Of a stretch of 64,000 bases of DNA, positions 7,694 to 15,485 are shown one piece after another. Within the stretch, counting starts at the first letter, position 1, and each line of letters begins with the position of its first letter. This DNA is from JAIEOG01 sp964519985 (GTDB taxonomy: Bacteria; Bdellovibrionota; FAC87; UBA2466): assembly GCA_964519985.1 (NCBI GenBank), contig CAZFMF010000011.1, positions 27,467 to 91,466 of the forward strand, given 5' to 3'. Below the pieces are notes generated by a model, which saw only the letters and a list, made by a program, of their open reading frames with translations, was not told the origin of the DNA and searched no databases. Both the position numbers and the translations under genes were made by a program.

Positions 7694-8542
7694 TTAGCTC
7701 CGATCGAGTTCGGCGAGAATCTCCAGTAGCGCCTTCCACTGATCATCGAATGACGGAGGGTCTTCTCCTAATTCTACACTCGGCCACGCGCCTCGCAGTA
7801 TCGAAAGGTCAAATCTCTTGGCTTCCGACAAAAAATATCTAGGCACTTCCGTATTCCTCCTCTCGAATGTCATTCGTATAGCGTTGAGCAGCGATGTTCT
7901 GTCCTGGCACCGTGCAAAGAGAAGCACGAGATCATAAACATCGCGGGAGCGAGAGTTGGCCGATCCGCGTCGGTAGAGAGTCTGCAATTTTTCCGCAAAC
8001 ATGCTCTCCAGTGGATACACTCGCCACGACACCGATTGACCCCGCCCCAGTATGGATTCCATAGTCTGCGACTTTGGCTTAGCTGGGAGCGCATCACCAA
8101 ATCCAATATCCATCTGTATCCGAGATAGTTTTTTGACCTTACTGGCTGAAGGTTCTTCGCCGATCTGAAAGGCGACGCTGAAGCGAATTCCTTCGTAATC
8201 ACCCTGGTGCTCCAGCGGTTCATTTTTCAGGTCACCGTACCAAAGTCCATCATCCAAATTTTTTGAAAGTGCCGACTCCATCAGGGCCGGAATCTTTTGC
8301 GCTGATAGCTCGTGGGCGAGGGCGTCAACATCGCGGGTAAATCTGGGACTATCAATAAGCTTGAATAGAACAAACCCGCCTTTGAACACCAAGTGCTTGA
8401 AGAGAATGGGATGCGCTTCGATGCGGGCGATCGCCCGTTCAAGGGCAACAATGATTCTCAGCTCATTGATATCTCGAGAGGAATCCGCATCCGCAATTTT
8501 CTTGAGGGCGCTCATGACAGCCCGGCCCCTTTCCACGTTCAT
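7694..8542 (-). CDS. abiEii: AbiEii/AbiGii-family nucleotidyltransferase toxin
   Basis: A 282-residue protein. The nucleotidyltransferase signature is visible near residues 47-70: FKGGFVLFKL followed by SPRFTRDVDA, giving the GG and Arg-x-x-x-Asp-x-Asp core. A C-terminal segment (SVSWRVYPLESMFAEKLQTLYRRGSANSRSRDVYDLVLL) is typical of the AbiEii family. Family members are bacteriostatic toxins of type IV toxin-antitoxin systems that act in phage defence; related enzymes add nucleotides to tRNA. The start ATG overlaps the stop of the AbiEi gene (ATGA), so translation is coupled. The length is normal and the motifs are intact. Confidence 0.87.
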   Translation of the reverse strand: MNVERGRAVMSALKKIADADSSRDINELRIIVALERAIARIEAHPILFKHLVFKGGFVLFKLIDSPRFTRDVDALAHELSAQKIPALMESALSKNLDDGLWYGDLKNEPLEHQGDYEGIRFSVAFQIGEEPSASKVKKLSRIQMDIGFGDALPAKPKSQTMESILGRGQSVSWRVYPLESMFAEKLQTLYRRGSANSRSRDVYDLVLLFARCQDRTSLLNAIRMTFERRNTEVPRYFLSEAKRFDLSILRGAWPSVELGEDPPSFDDQWKALLEILAELDRS

Positions 8543-9108
8543 GCGAGGGCCTCGAGATAGGGTTGGACTCGATGGTAGACGTCTAACTCTTTCGCTACAT
8601 CGGCAATACGCCCGAGATTTACGGAGCCTTTGATAGCTCTTCGTAAGGCTTCCATCGCGATATTAGTGCCGATCAGATTTCGGAACAGGATGGCATCTAC
8701 CAGAGTGCGTTCGATAGAGGTTATCCAATACTGTTTCTTTTTTTCGATTCCAATCTTCCATTGAGGGTTTCGCGTTCGCAACAGTCGAATATTGCGATGC
8801 TGTGTGCGTTTGGCAGCTTCGACCATCAGCCAAACTTTTTTCGGAATCGCGTCGGTTAAGTGGTAATGCGCTAACGCGGATACGAGGCACACGGCATTGG
8901 GACGCCCAATCTGCGCCGAGGCTGCGGCAAAGGACTCTTCTTCCGAATAATCGGCGTCGCCTGTCTGATAGAGTCCTCGGCCGACCTTACGCAGCGTTCC
9001 GTCCGTCACCATCTTCTTGAGGCAATAGAAGGTAATGCCAGCTTTTGCCGCTTCCTGGGTCGAAAATGGCCGGTTCTTGAAAGACCTTGGAATTTTTGCC
9101 TGGCCCAT
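8539..9108 (-). CDS. abiEi: AbiEi-family antitoxin/transcriptional regulator
   Basis: A 189-residue protein with an N-terminal winged-helix segment (FSTQEAAKAGITFYCLKKMVTDGTLRKVGRGLYQ), followed by the AbiEi central region (ASAQIGRPNAVCLVSALAHYHLTD and WITSIERTLVDAI). AbiEi proteins repress their own operon through inverted repeats and counter the AbiEii toxin without binding it (type IV). The gene precedes and overlaps the toxin gene by four bases. A perfect TTGACA -35 box lies upstream and the predicted transcription start falls at the ATG. Confidence 0.85.
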   Translation of the reverse strand: MGQAKIPRSFKNRPFSTQEAAKAGITFYCLKKMVTDGTLRKVGRGLYQTGDADYSEEESFAAASAQIGRPNAVCLVSALAHYHLTDAIPKKVWLMVEAAKRTQHRNIRLLRTRNPQWKIGIEKKKQYWITSIERTLVDAILFRNLIGTNIAMEALRRAIKGSVNLGRIADVAKELDVYHRVQPYLEALA

Positions 9109-9114
9109 TTAAAT

Positions 9115-9143
9115 AAAATGACACGATTTCAATTTTGTGTCAA
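9115..9143 (-). promoter_or_regulatory. Promoter and operator of the abiE operon
   Basis: On the minus strand TTGACA (9138-9143), a 17-base spacer and CATTTT (9115-9120) place the start of transcription near 9108, the AbiEi ATG. The inverted repeat TGACAC (9119-9124) / GTGTCA (9137-9142) lies across the spacer, where an AbiEi winged-helix protein could bind and repress. The -35 match is perfect, the -10 is weak. Confidence 0.45.
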
Positions 9144-9218
9144 TTTACATAATTTTTCAAGAGAGCGCCAAACCCCAATTGGCCTGTTATGAGACGGATC
9201 GGCGGGTGACCGGAGGGA

Positions 9219-9929
9219 CTAGTCCTCCAGTACCTCCGTCAGAGCCTTGGCCTTTTGCGCAATTGCGTTCTTGTGTTCCTGCGCCGTCAGCGCCCGCTCC
9301 AGCGCCGCCGTCGTTTCGTCGATTGCGGCAAACCGGGACGGGTCCTCGTTCGTATCGACCAGCGCGGTTTTGAGCCAATGCGCCAGATCCGCAAACTGCG
9401 TATCGACCGACTTCTTGGTCTGCTCCAAATCCTCGCCCGTCAAAACGCTTTTCGGGATCAGTTCGTGTAGCGACATGAGCTGTTTTTCATGGGTTTCCTC
9501 GTAGAGCCGCGAGACCTCCGGCGCAAACAGCTCCTGATTGTGCAATCGCCAGCACGTCAGATCCCGAATATCCGAGAGCAAACCGCTCAGCGCCACCGCC
9601 GTATCGTACCCCAGGTAGTGGAATGTACCGGGCGCAGAGGCCTTCACCTGCTCCTTCGACGACGTCAGCGCAAGTTTTAGCTCATCCTGAAACCCGACCT
9701 CGTGGCGACGGATTTCGGCCACGATCCAATCCTGCGCCAAAGTCGAAAGGGTGCCCGGGTTGAAAATCGCATCACCATCCACTTCAAAATACCGAGCCAA
9801 AACGGGAAATAGTTTCTTGTCCATTTCGGCCGGATCCATCCGCGGCGGCTCATAGTAGCCAACGGATTTGCGCGGCCCGCGGTTGAAATCACTTGGATCT
9901 TCGGCATCGATGTAGAAATCACTCCGCAA
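9219..9929 (-). CDS. Unknown cytoplasmic protein
   Basis: A 236-residue protein not matched to a known family. It has no signal peptide or membrane segment. It begins MRSDFYIDAEDPSDFNRGP and is mostly amphipathic helix, with many Glu, Asp and Leu residues; the C-terminus (DETTAALERALTAQEHKNAIAQKAKAL) is likely coiled coil. It is transcribed alone, in the same direction as the AbiE pair but separated by 110 bases. Its codon use matches a real gene better than any overlapping frame does. Function unknown. Confidence 0.55.
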   Translation of the reverse strand: MRSDFYIDAEDPSDFNRGPRKSVGYYEPPRMDPAEMDKKLFPVLARYFEVDGDAIFNPGTLSTLAQDWIVAEIRRHEVGFQDELKLALTSSKEQVKASAPGTFHYLGYDTAVALSGLLSDIRDLTCWRLHNQELFAPEVSRLYEETHEKQLMSLHELIPKSVLTGEDLEQTKKSVDTQFADLAHWLKTALVDTNEDPSRFAAIDETTAALERALTAQEHKNAIAQKAKALTEVLED

Positions 9930-10321
9930 ATCGAATCGAATTTTGGGGTGAGAGATGACGCTCGTCTTTACCGTTCCTTCAAAATCCGATGCACTCAGAC
10001 GCAGAGCAAGACCGGGCTTGTAGTAAAAGATCCCATTCTTTCGGGATCGCGTGTTCGAAAGCGTATCTTCGCTCCAGTGGGTATCCAGCTCAGTGGCATA
10101 TTGGATGGGCCGCAGACCCGAGTTTTTTCGGATGAAACTCAGCAGCCGAAGTTCCGGGCCTCGCGTGGTGTCTCAAATTCGAAGGGTTTGCGTCTCAACC
10201 AAGAGACTTCCTTCAAAGGTGAGAAACGACTAGCCGATGAGTCCGCTACGAACGCTGTCCCACAGGCTATTGAATCCCAAGGGTTCTTGCCGTCTATACA
10301 AAAATAAGACATACCCAACGC
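9930..10321. other. 392-bp gene-free gap
   Basis: This lies between divergent genes. Short open frames cross it on both strands but none shows a ribosome site, family motif or protein-like composition. TTGCCG (10287-10292) with a poor CATACC 17 bases later may serve the downstream operon. No tRNA, repeat or terminator was recognised. Confidence 0.4.
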
Positions 10322-10537
10322 ATGGGAACAACGAGGAGGAAGGCTGGGCGTCCGAAGCGCGTTCTTCCCATGAAAATGGTTGGAATTCGACTTCAAGAAT
10401 CTCTCATTGAGAGACTTAGAAGACTCGCATCTCAGGAAGGCCTCCCGTACCAAACTTACCTCCGAAAAGTAGTCTGGGATCACGCTTTTAAGCGCGAAAC
10501 TTTGATCGGCGAAACGGGCAATGGAACAAAGGCCTAA
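10322..10537 (+). CDS. Small ribbon-helix-helix-like protein
   Basis: A 71-residue basic protein. A Lys/Arg-rich N-terminus (TTRRKAGRPKRVLPM) is followed by VGIRLQESLIERLRRLASQEGLPYQTYLRKVVWDHA. This fits a ribbon-helix-helix fold of the CopG or type II antitoxin class: one beta strand, helix, turn, helix. Such proteins bind DNA as dimers. The gene overlaps the following hybrid kinase gene by 17 bases, so it is the first gene of the signalling operon and may regulate it. No toxin gene is adjacent. The start is uncertain because no ribosome site precedes ATG 10322. Confidence 0.6.
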   Translation: MGTTRRKAGRPKRVLPMKMVGIRLQESLIERLRRLASQEGLPYQTYLRKVVWDHAFKRETLIGETGNGTKA

Positions 10538-13500
10538 CCGCAATAAGCCAAGCACTAGCCCTGGCGAAAGACTCCTTTACTGGCATCTGGGAAAATATCC
10601 AAAAGCAGTCCAGTGGGCTGTCCCGTCGCTTCTTGTCATAGGAGCCCTTGTTACCCAGCATTTTCTCCGACCGGTAATTGGAGAGCGCAGTTTTCTTCTC
10701 CTCTATCCGACCGTCTTTTTTAGCGCTTTGATCAGCGGCAGCCTCGGGCCTGGCGTTCTTGCAAGTTTCATTGCGACCATCGGCGCTTGGTACTTCTTTG
10801 TTCCCACTATTTACTCGTTCACTATCACCCGGGTGGGCGATTTATTTGGCCTCGTCACGTTTGCATTCACCGGACTTAGCTTCAGTCTGATTAGCGGAAA
10901 GCTTCGTTCCATTCAAGGCGCGGAAAGTGAAGTTGCACAGCTCAGTGCCATCATTACCTCGAGCGATGATGCTATTATCAGTAAGACTCTGAATGGAACG
11001 ATTCTGACCTGGAATCCGGGAGCAGAAAAAATATTCGGGTACTCTGCAGATGAGATGCAAGGGAAAAGCATCTTCTCAATTATCCCTGCAGATAAGCATG
11101 AAGAAGAGCGCAGAATATTGGATAGGCTGTCGCGAGGAAGCAGTCTCGTGCAATACGAGACCACTCGGATTCGAAAAGACGGCACGCTGGTCGAAATCGC
11201 TTCCACGATTTCTCCGATCAAAGACGAGAAAGGGAACGTCATTGGTGCCTGCAAAATCGGCAGGGACGTCACGGAAAAAAAAGCAACCGAAAGAAATATT
11301 CAGGAGCTTCTGAATACCACCTCCGTGATCAACGAGGTCTACGCAAGAATGCGCGGAGAACCAACTACCAAGGAGCTCGCCGAAAATGTCCTCACCTACC
11401 TGGCCCATTCCCTAAAGGCTCATGTCGGGGCGTTTTATCGAGTAAATGAAGAGCGCCTGATACGCCTGGCTGGATTTGCCCTTCCCCATGAAACGAATAT
11501 TCCATTTCCAGAAATGTTTCACAGGGGGCAAGGGCTTCTTGGACAGGCAGTAAAATCCGGGGAGCCCTTTATCCTTGCGACGATCCCTGAGAATTACCTC
11601 ACCATCCGATCCGCACTCGGAGAAACAAAGCCAGCCTCTTTGCTATTCGTCCCCATTCAGCACGAAGGGAAGGTAATCGCGGCAATTGAGTTTGGGACGC
11701 TTAGTGGGTTCGCGGAAGAGCATCGGGTTCTTGTCAAGAATATCTCGGAGATTATCGGGGTTGGGCTTTTCTCGGCCGACACCCGGGAACAGCTAAAGCA
11801 GCTTTTAGAGGAAACGCGCGCTCAGCAAGATGAACTTCAGGCATCGAACGAGGAATTGGAAAATACAACCAACGAGCTACAAACCCAGCAAGAGGAACTA
11901 AAGCAGGCCAACGAAGAGCTGCAAGAGCAGAGGACGGCTCTCGAGGAACAAAAGGAATCTCTGGAGAAAACAAATCGCAAAGCGGAGGAAGCCCGCTCTG
12001 AGGTGCAACGAAAGGCCGAAGCTCTGGAGACGGCCGGCAAATACAAATCTGAGTTTCTCGCAAATATGTCGCATGAGCTCAGGACCCCATTAAACAGCAT
12101 TCTCCTTCTTTCCAAAGCCATGTCCGAAAATTTGGAAGGGAATTTGAATTCCAATCAATTGGAATCAGCGCACACCATTCACTCTTCCGGAACGGATCTA
12201 CTGAACCTGATTAACGATATCTTAGACCTTTCCAAGGTCGAAGCGGGTAAGCTTGAAATCAGAATTTCGGACGTCGAAATCTCGGAGCTGGTCGTGGCCC
12301 TCAAGAACCAATTCCGTGCCCAGATGGAGGCTAAGGATCTTTCCTTCGAGATCGAAATCGCCGAGCTCTGTCCCGAAGAAATTACTACGGATCGATTGCG
12401 GCTCGAGCAGATCCTGAAGAATTTTCTTTCTAACGCAATTAAGTTCACGGAAAAAGGCTTCGTCAAAGTCATTTTCCATGCGGTTCCTCATGACAATTCC
12501 TCAATTGCTATCACGGTCAAAGATACCGGAATCGGCATTCCGGAAGCACAAAGATCGCTCATTTTTGAAGCTTTCGAACAAGGCGACAACTCAATCAGTC
12601 GAAGATATGGAGGTACGGGATTGGGGTTGACGATCGCAAGGGAGCTCGGCGGTCTCCTGGGCGGAGAAATACAAGTCCATAGCGAGGAAGGCAAAGGGAG
12701 TGAGTTTACGCTCGTACTCCCCATTCACTTCGATGAAGGCAGGACCGTGACCGCCATTAGTTCGCGGGCGCCTTCTGTGGACGTGACGCCTAGTGAACCC
12801 GCTCCCGCTGCCAAGGTTCGCAAAAATGGTTCGGAACGAGTGGATGATCGACGAAAGATTGATAAGGGTGACCGAGTCCTCCTTATCATTGAGGACGATC
12901 CTCATTTTGCCAAGATTCTCCTGGGACTTTGTCGAGGTCGCGGATTTAAATGCTTGCTCGCCACGAATGGTGAAGCGGGACTAACCGATGCCGATGAGTT
13001 CCAACCCGATGCTATCATTTTGGATTTGAGACTTCCCGCCATGAGCGGGATGACGGTTCTGGGAAGGCTTAAGAAAAATCTTCGGACCAGGCATATCCCA
13101 GTACATGTTATGTCGGTCGAAGAGAAACGTAACGAGGTCCTCCAAATGGGAGCCGTGGGGTTTCTTTCAAAACCCGCCGATAAAGAACGACTCGAGGACG
13201 CTCTAAAGCGTATCGAAACAACGATTAGCACCAAAGCGAGGAGTGTTCTTGTCGTCGAAGATCGTAAAGTTGAGCGAGAGGCCATTCTCAAGCTTATCGG
13301 TAACGGAGACGTCACTTCCGTCGGTGCCGAGACTGGAGAAGAAGCGCTTCAATTACTCAGGACCAGAGTCTTCGACTGCATGATTCTCGATATAAAGCTC
13401 CCCGATTTTTCGGGGTTCGATCTATTGGATAAAATGGAGAAGGACGAGACTCTTTCTCGGCCCGCCGTCATCATCTATACGGGACGAGATCTCACCAAAG

Positions 13501-14045
13501 ATGAAATTGTGCGCTTAAATAAGTTTTCACAGACCATTATTATAAAGGGCGTGAAATCAGAAGATCGCCTCTTCGACGAAGTCGCTCTCTTCCTTCATCG
13601 TGTCGTAGCGGACCTGCCCGAATCGAAACAGCGTACCTTAGAACGTGTTCGACACCGCGAAGGGCTCTTCGAGGGAAAGAAAATATTGGTAGTCGATGAT
13701 GACATGCGAAATGTCTTTGCGCTCCGAAGCCTTCTGCAAGGCAGAGGCTTTGAAATCTTTGCCGCTAAGACGGGTAAGGAAGCGCTGCGACACCTGGACG
13801 AACACTCGGACGTCGATATTGTCCTCATGGATATCATGATGCCCGAAATGGACGGTTTTGAGGCCATGCGAAAAATAAGGGCCCAGGAAAAATTCATGAA
13901 ACTCCCGATTATTGCCCTCACCGCGAAGGCAATGGTTGGAGACCGGGATAAATGCTTAGAGGCGGGAGCCAATGACTATCTCTCGAAGCCCATCGACGGC
14001 GAAAGTTTGCTCTCTTTGTTAAGAGTTTGGTTAACCAGAGCGTAA
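10521..14045 (+). CDS. Membrane hybrid histidine kinase with three receiver domains
   Basis: A 1174-residue protein. Order: four-helix membrane region of the KdpD/DUF4118 type (about 30-125), PAS (130-255), GAF (265-425), a Gln/Glu-rich coiled coil (430-500), HisKA with phospho-accepting H518 in NMSHELRTPLN, HATPase (625-735, with DTGIGIP and GGTGLGL), then three receivers. Receiver aspartates are D835 (ILDLRLP), D957 (ILDIKLP) and D1104 (LMDIMMP). The third receiver has the canonical Thr and the ALTAKAM/SKP pattern; the second ends TIIIKGV, lacking the usual Lys-Pro, so it may signal differently. Translation is coupled to the RHH-like gene upstream. It is the membrane-bound entry point of the following CheR/CheB/kinase cluster. 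The ligand is unknown. Confidence 0.9.
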   Translation: MEQRPNRNKPSTSPGERLLYWHLGKYPKAVQWAVPSLLVIGALVTQHFLRPVIGERSFLLLYPTVFFSALISGSLGPGVLASFIATIGAWYFFVPTIYSFTITRVGDLFGLVTFAFTGLSFSLISGKLRSIQGAESEVAQLSAIITSSDDAIISKTLNGTILTWNPGAEKIFGYSADEMQGKSIFSIIPADKHEEERRILDRLSRGSSLVQYETTRIRKDGTLVEIASTISPIKDEKGNVIGACKIGRDVTEKKATERNIQELLNTTSVINEVYARMRGEPTTKELAENVLTYLAHSLKAHVGAFYRVNEERLIRLAGFALPHETNIPFPEMFHRGQGLLGQAVKSGEPFILATIPENYLTIRSALGETKPASLLFVPIQHEGKVIAAIEFGTLSGFAEEHRVLVKNISEIIGVGLFSADTREQLKQLLEETRAQQDELQASNEELENTTNELQTQQEELKQANEELQEQRTALEEQKESLEKTNRKAEEARSEVQRKAEALETAGKYKSEFLANMSHELRTPLNSILLLSKAMSENLEGNLNSNQLESAHTIHSSGTDLLNLINDILDLSKVEAGKLEIRISDVEISELVVALKNQFRAQMEAKDLSFEIEIAELCPEEITTDRLRLEQILKNFLSNAIKFTEKGFVKVIFHAVPHDNSSIAITVKDTGIGIPEAQRSLIFEAFEQGDNSISRRYGGTGLGLTIARELGGLLGGEIQVHSEEGKGSEFTLVLPIHFDEGRTVTAISSRAPSVDVTPSEPAPAAKVRKNGSERVDDRRKIDKGDRVLLIIEDDPHFAKILLGLCRGRGFKCLLATNGEAGLTDADEFQPDAIILDLRLPAMSGMTVLGRLKKNLRTRHIPVHVMSVEEKRNEVLQMGAVGFLSKPADKERLEDALKRIETTISTKARSVLVVEDRKVEREAILKLIGNGDVTSVGAETGEEALQLLRTRVFDCMILDIKLPDFSGFDLLDKMEKDETLSRPAVIIYTGRDLTKDEIVRLNKFSQTIIIKGVKSEDRLFDEVALFLHRVVADLPESKQRTLERVRHREGLFEGKKILVVDDDMRNVFALRSLLQGRGFEIFAAKTGKEALRHLDEHSDVDIVLMDIMMPEMDGFEAMRKIRAQEKFMKLPIIALTAKAMVGDRDKCLEAGANDYLSKPIDGESLLSLLRVWLTRA

Positions 14046-14050
14046 ACTCC

Positions 14051-14890
14051 ATGAGCTTAAAAGCCATTCAAGCGACGGATTACGAAAACCTTGAAATGAA
14101 ACTTCTGATTGATGCCGTATACCAAAAGTACGGCTATGACTTTCGCAACTACGCGCACGCGAGCTTTAAGCGAAGGCTCGTAAAGGCCCGAATCAAACAT
14201 GACTGCAAGAATATTGCGGAGATTCTTTACCGAACGTTAACCGAACCCGATTTTTTTTCCGTTCTTATTAACGATCTCACCGTCACCGTAACTGAGTTAT
14301 TTCGAGATCCTTCCGTTTACCGTGCCGTCCGGGAAGAGATTGTGCCACATTTAAAAACCTATCCCGAGATAAAGGTTTGGTGCGCAGGCTGCGCTGCGGG
14401 GGAAGAGGTTTTCTCATTAGCCATTCTTCTTGAAGAAGAAGGACTGTACAACCACTCGATCCTCTACGGAACCGATATCAATCCTTTGGCTTTGGAGTGT
14501 GCTCGTGACGGGATTGTATCGCTCGCCAAGATTAAAGACGGCACGAAGAACTATTTTGAAGCGGGCGGTAAGCAATCTCTCACTAGTTATTACACAGCGG
14601 AATACGATGCGGCTCTTCTAAGATCCGAATTAAGAGAAAACCTTGTCTTCTCCGATCATAATTTGGCTACGGATGGGGTTTTTGGAGAAATGCAGCTGAT
14701 CTTCTGCAGAAACACGCTCATCTACTTCAATCGAGATCTTCAGGACCGGGCGATCGGCTTGTTTCGAGAAAGTCTTTGCCCGGGTGGTTTCCTGTGTTTG
14801 GGAGCGAAAGAGAGCCTGAGCCTATCGAAGTATAGACGGGACTTTGAGGAAATTGGGCCTTCAAAAAAAATTTATCGAAAGAAATGGTGA
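14051..14890 (+). CDS. cheR: CheR-type SAM-dependent methyltransferase
   Basis: A 279-residue protein. An N-terminal helical CheR domain (about 10-65, YGYDFRNYAHASFKRRL) precedes the methyltransferase domain. That domain has TVTELFRDPSVY, the SAM-binding loop VWCAGCAAGEE, GTDINPLAL and IFCRNTLIYF. These are the CheR hallmarks; CheR methylates glutamates of chemoreceptors. ATG 14051 is preferred to TTG 14027, which would overlap the kinase gene. No chemoreceptor, CheA or CheW is present in the window, so the substrate is probably a kinase or another coiled-coil protein, as proposed for similar clusters. The next gene is cheB, four bases later. Confidence 0.9.
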   Translation: MSLKAIQATDYENLEMKLLIDAVYQKYGYDFRNYAHASFKRRLVKARIKHDCKNIAEILYRTLTEPDFFSVLINDLTVTVTELFRDPSVYRAVREEIVPHLKTYPEIKVWCAGCAAGEEVFSLAILLEEEGLYNHSILYGTDINPLALECARDGIVSLAKIKDGTKNYFEAGGKQSLTSYYTAEYDAALLRSELRENLVFSDHNLATDGVFGEMQLIFCRNTLIYFNRDLQDRAIGLFRESLCPGGFLCLGAKESLSLSKYRRDFEEIGPSKKIYRKKW

Positions 14891-14894
14891 TTCC

Positions 14895-15485
14895 ATGGGG
14901 GAGAAAAATTACCAGGCAATCACTGTCGGCACTTCTCTCGGTGGCTTTCGTGCTTTGGAAGTCATTCTGCTGGGACTGCCGCGCGGATTTGGGGTTCCTA
15001 TCCTTATCGTCCAGCACTTAGATCCAAATTCCGACGGATTAGTTCCTTCGCTCCTGTCCGAAAAATGCGCTATTCGGATCAAGGAAGCGGATGACAAAGA
15101 GGCGATTGAGTCAGGAACTGTCTACGTTGCTCCGCCCAATTACCACCTTCTGGTTGAGCCCGATAGGACGCTATCGCTTTCCATCGATGAAAAGGAAAAC
15201 TATTCTAGACCCTCCATTGACGTTCTCTTTGAATCCGCCGCGGAGGCCTATAAGGGGTCCCTAATCGGGATTGTCCTGACCGGCGCCAGTCACGACGGCG
15301 CCCGGGGGCTCGAGAAAATTAAGGCGATGGGAGGACTCACGATCGTTCAGGATCCGGAAACCGCCGAAAGCAGGATTATGCCGGTAGCCGCGATTCGACA
15401 GGCAAAGGCAGACTATATTCTGCCGCTACCAGAAATCACGGATTTCATAGTGCGTTGTTGTGAGGGAGAGGGAACAATCGTATGA
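14895..15485 (+). CDS. cheB: CheB-type methylesterase domain protein, no receiver
   Basis: A 196-residue protein consisting only of the CheB catalytic domain. The Ser-His-Asp triad is in place: S14 in GTSLGG (usually GxSxGG), H41 in VQHLDP and D134 in LTGASHDGARG. The N-terminal receiver of classical CheB is absent, so activity is not controlled by phosphorylation in cis. The family removes methyl groups added by CheR or deamidates glutamines. It follows cheR by four bases and overlaps the next kinase gene by four (ATGA), so it is tightly co-expressed. Confidence 0.9.
   Translation: MGEKNYQAITVGTSLGGFRALEVILLGLPRGFGVPILIVQHLDPNSDGLVPSLLSEKCAIRIKEADDKEAIESGTVYVAPPNYHLLVEPDRTLSLSIDEKENYSRPSIDVLFESAAEAYKGSLIGIVLTGASHDGARGLEKIKAMGGLTIVQDPETAESRIMPVAAIRQAKADYILPLPEITDFIVRCCEGEGTIV

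Noticed and set aside
9948..10307. 119-codon plus-strand frame in the 392-bp gap
   Set aside because: No ribosome site, atypical composition (Ser/Arg/Gln-rich), no recognisable domain.
5947..10321. A duplicated tRNA-Gly 3' end marking the far border of an integrated island
   Set aside because: I looked for a second copy of the T-arm/acceptor sequence in the accessory region and saw none, so island limits are not claimed.
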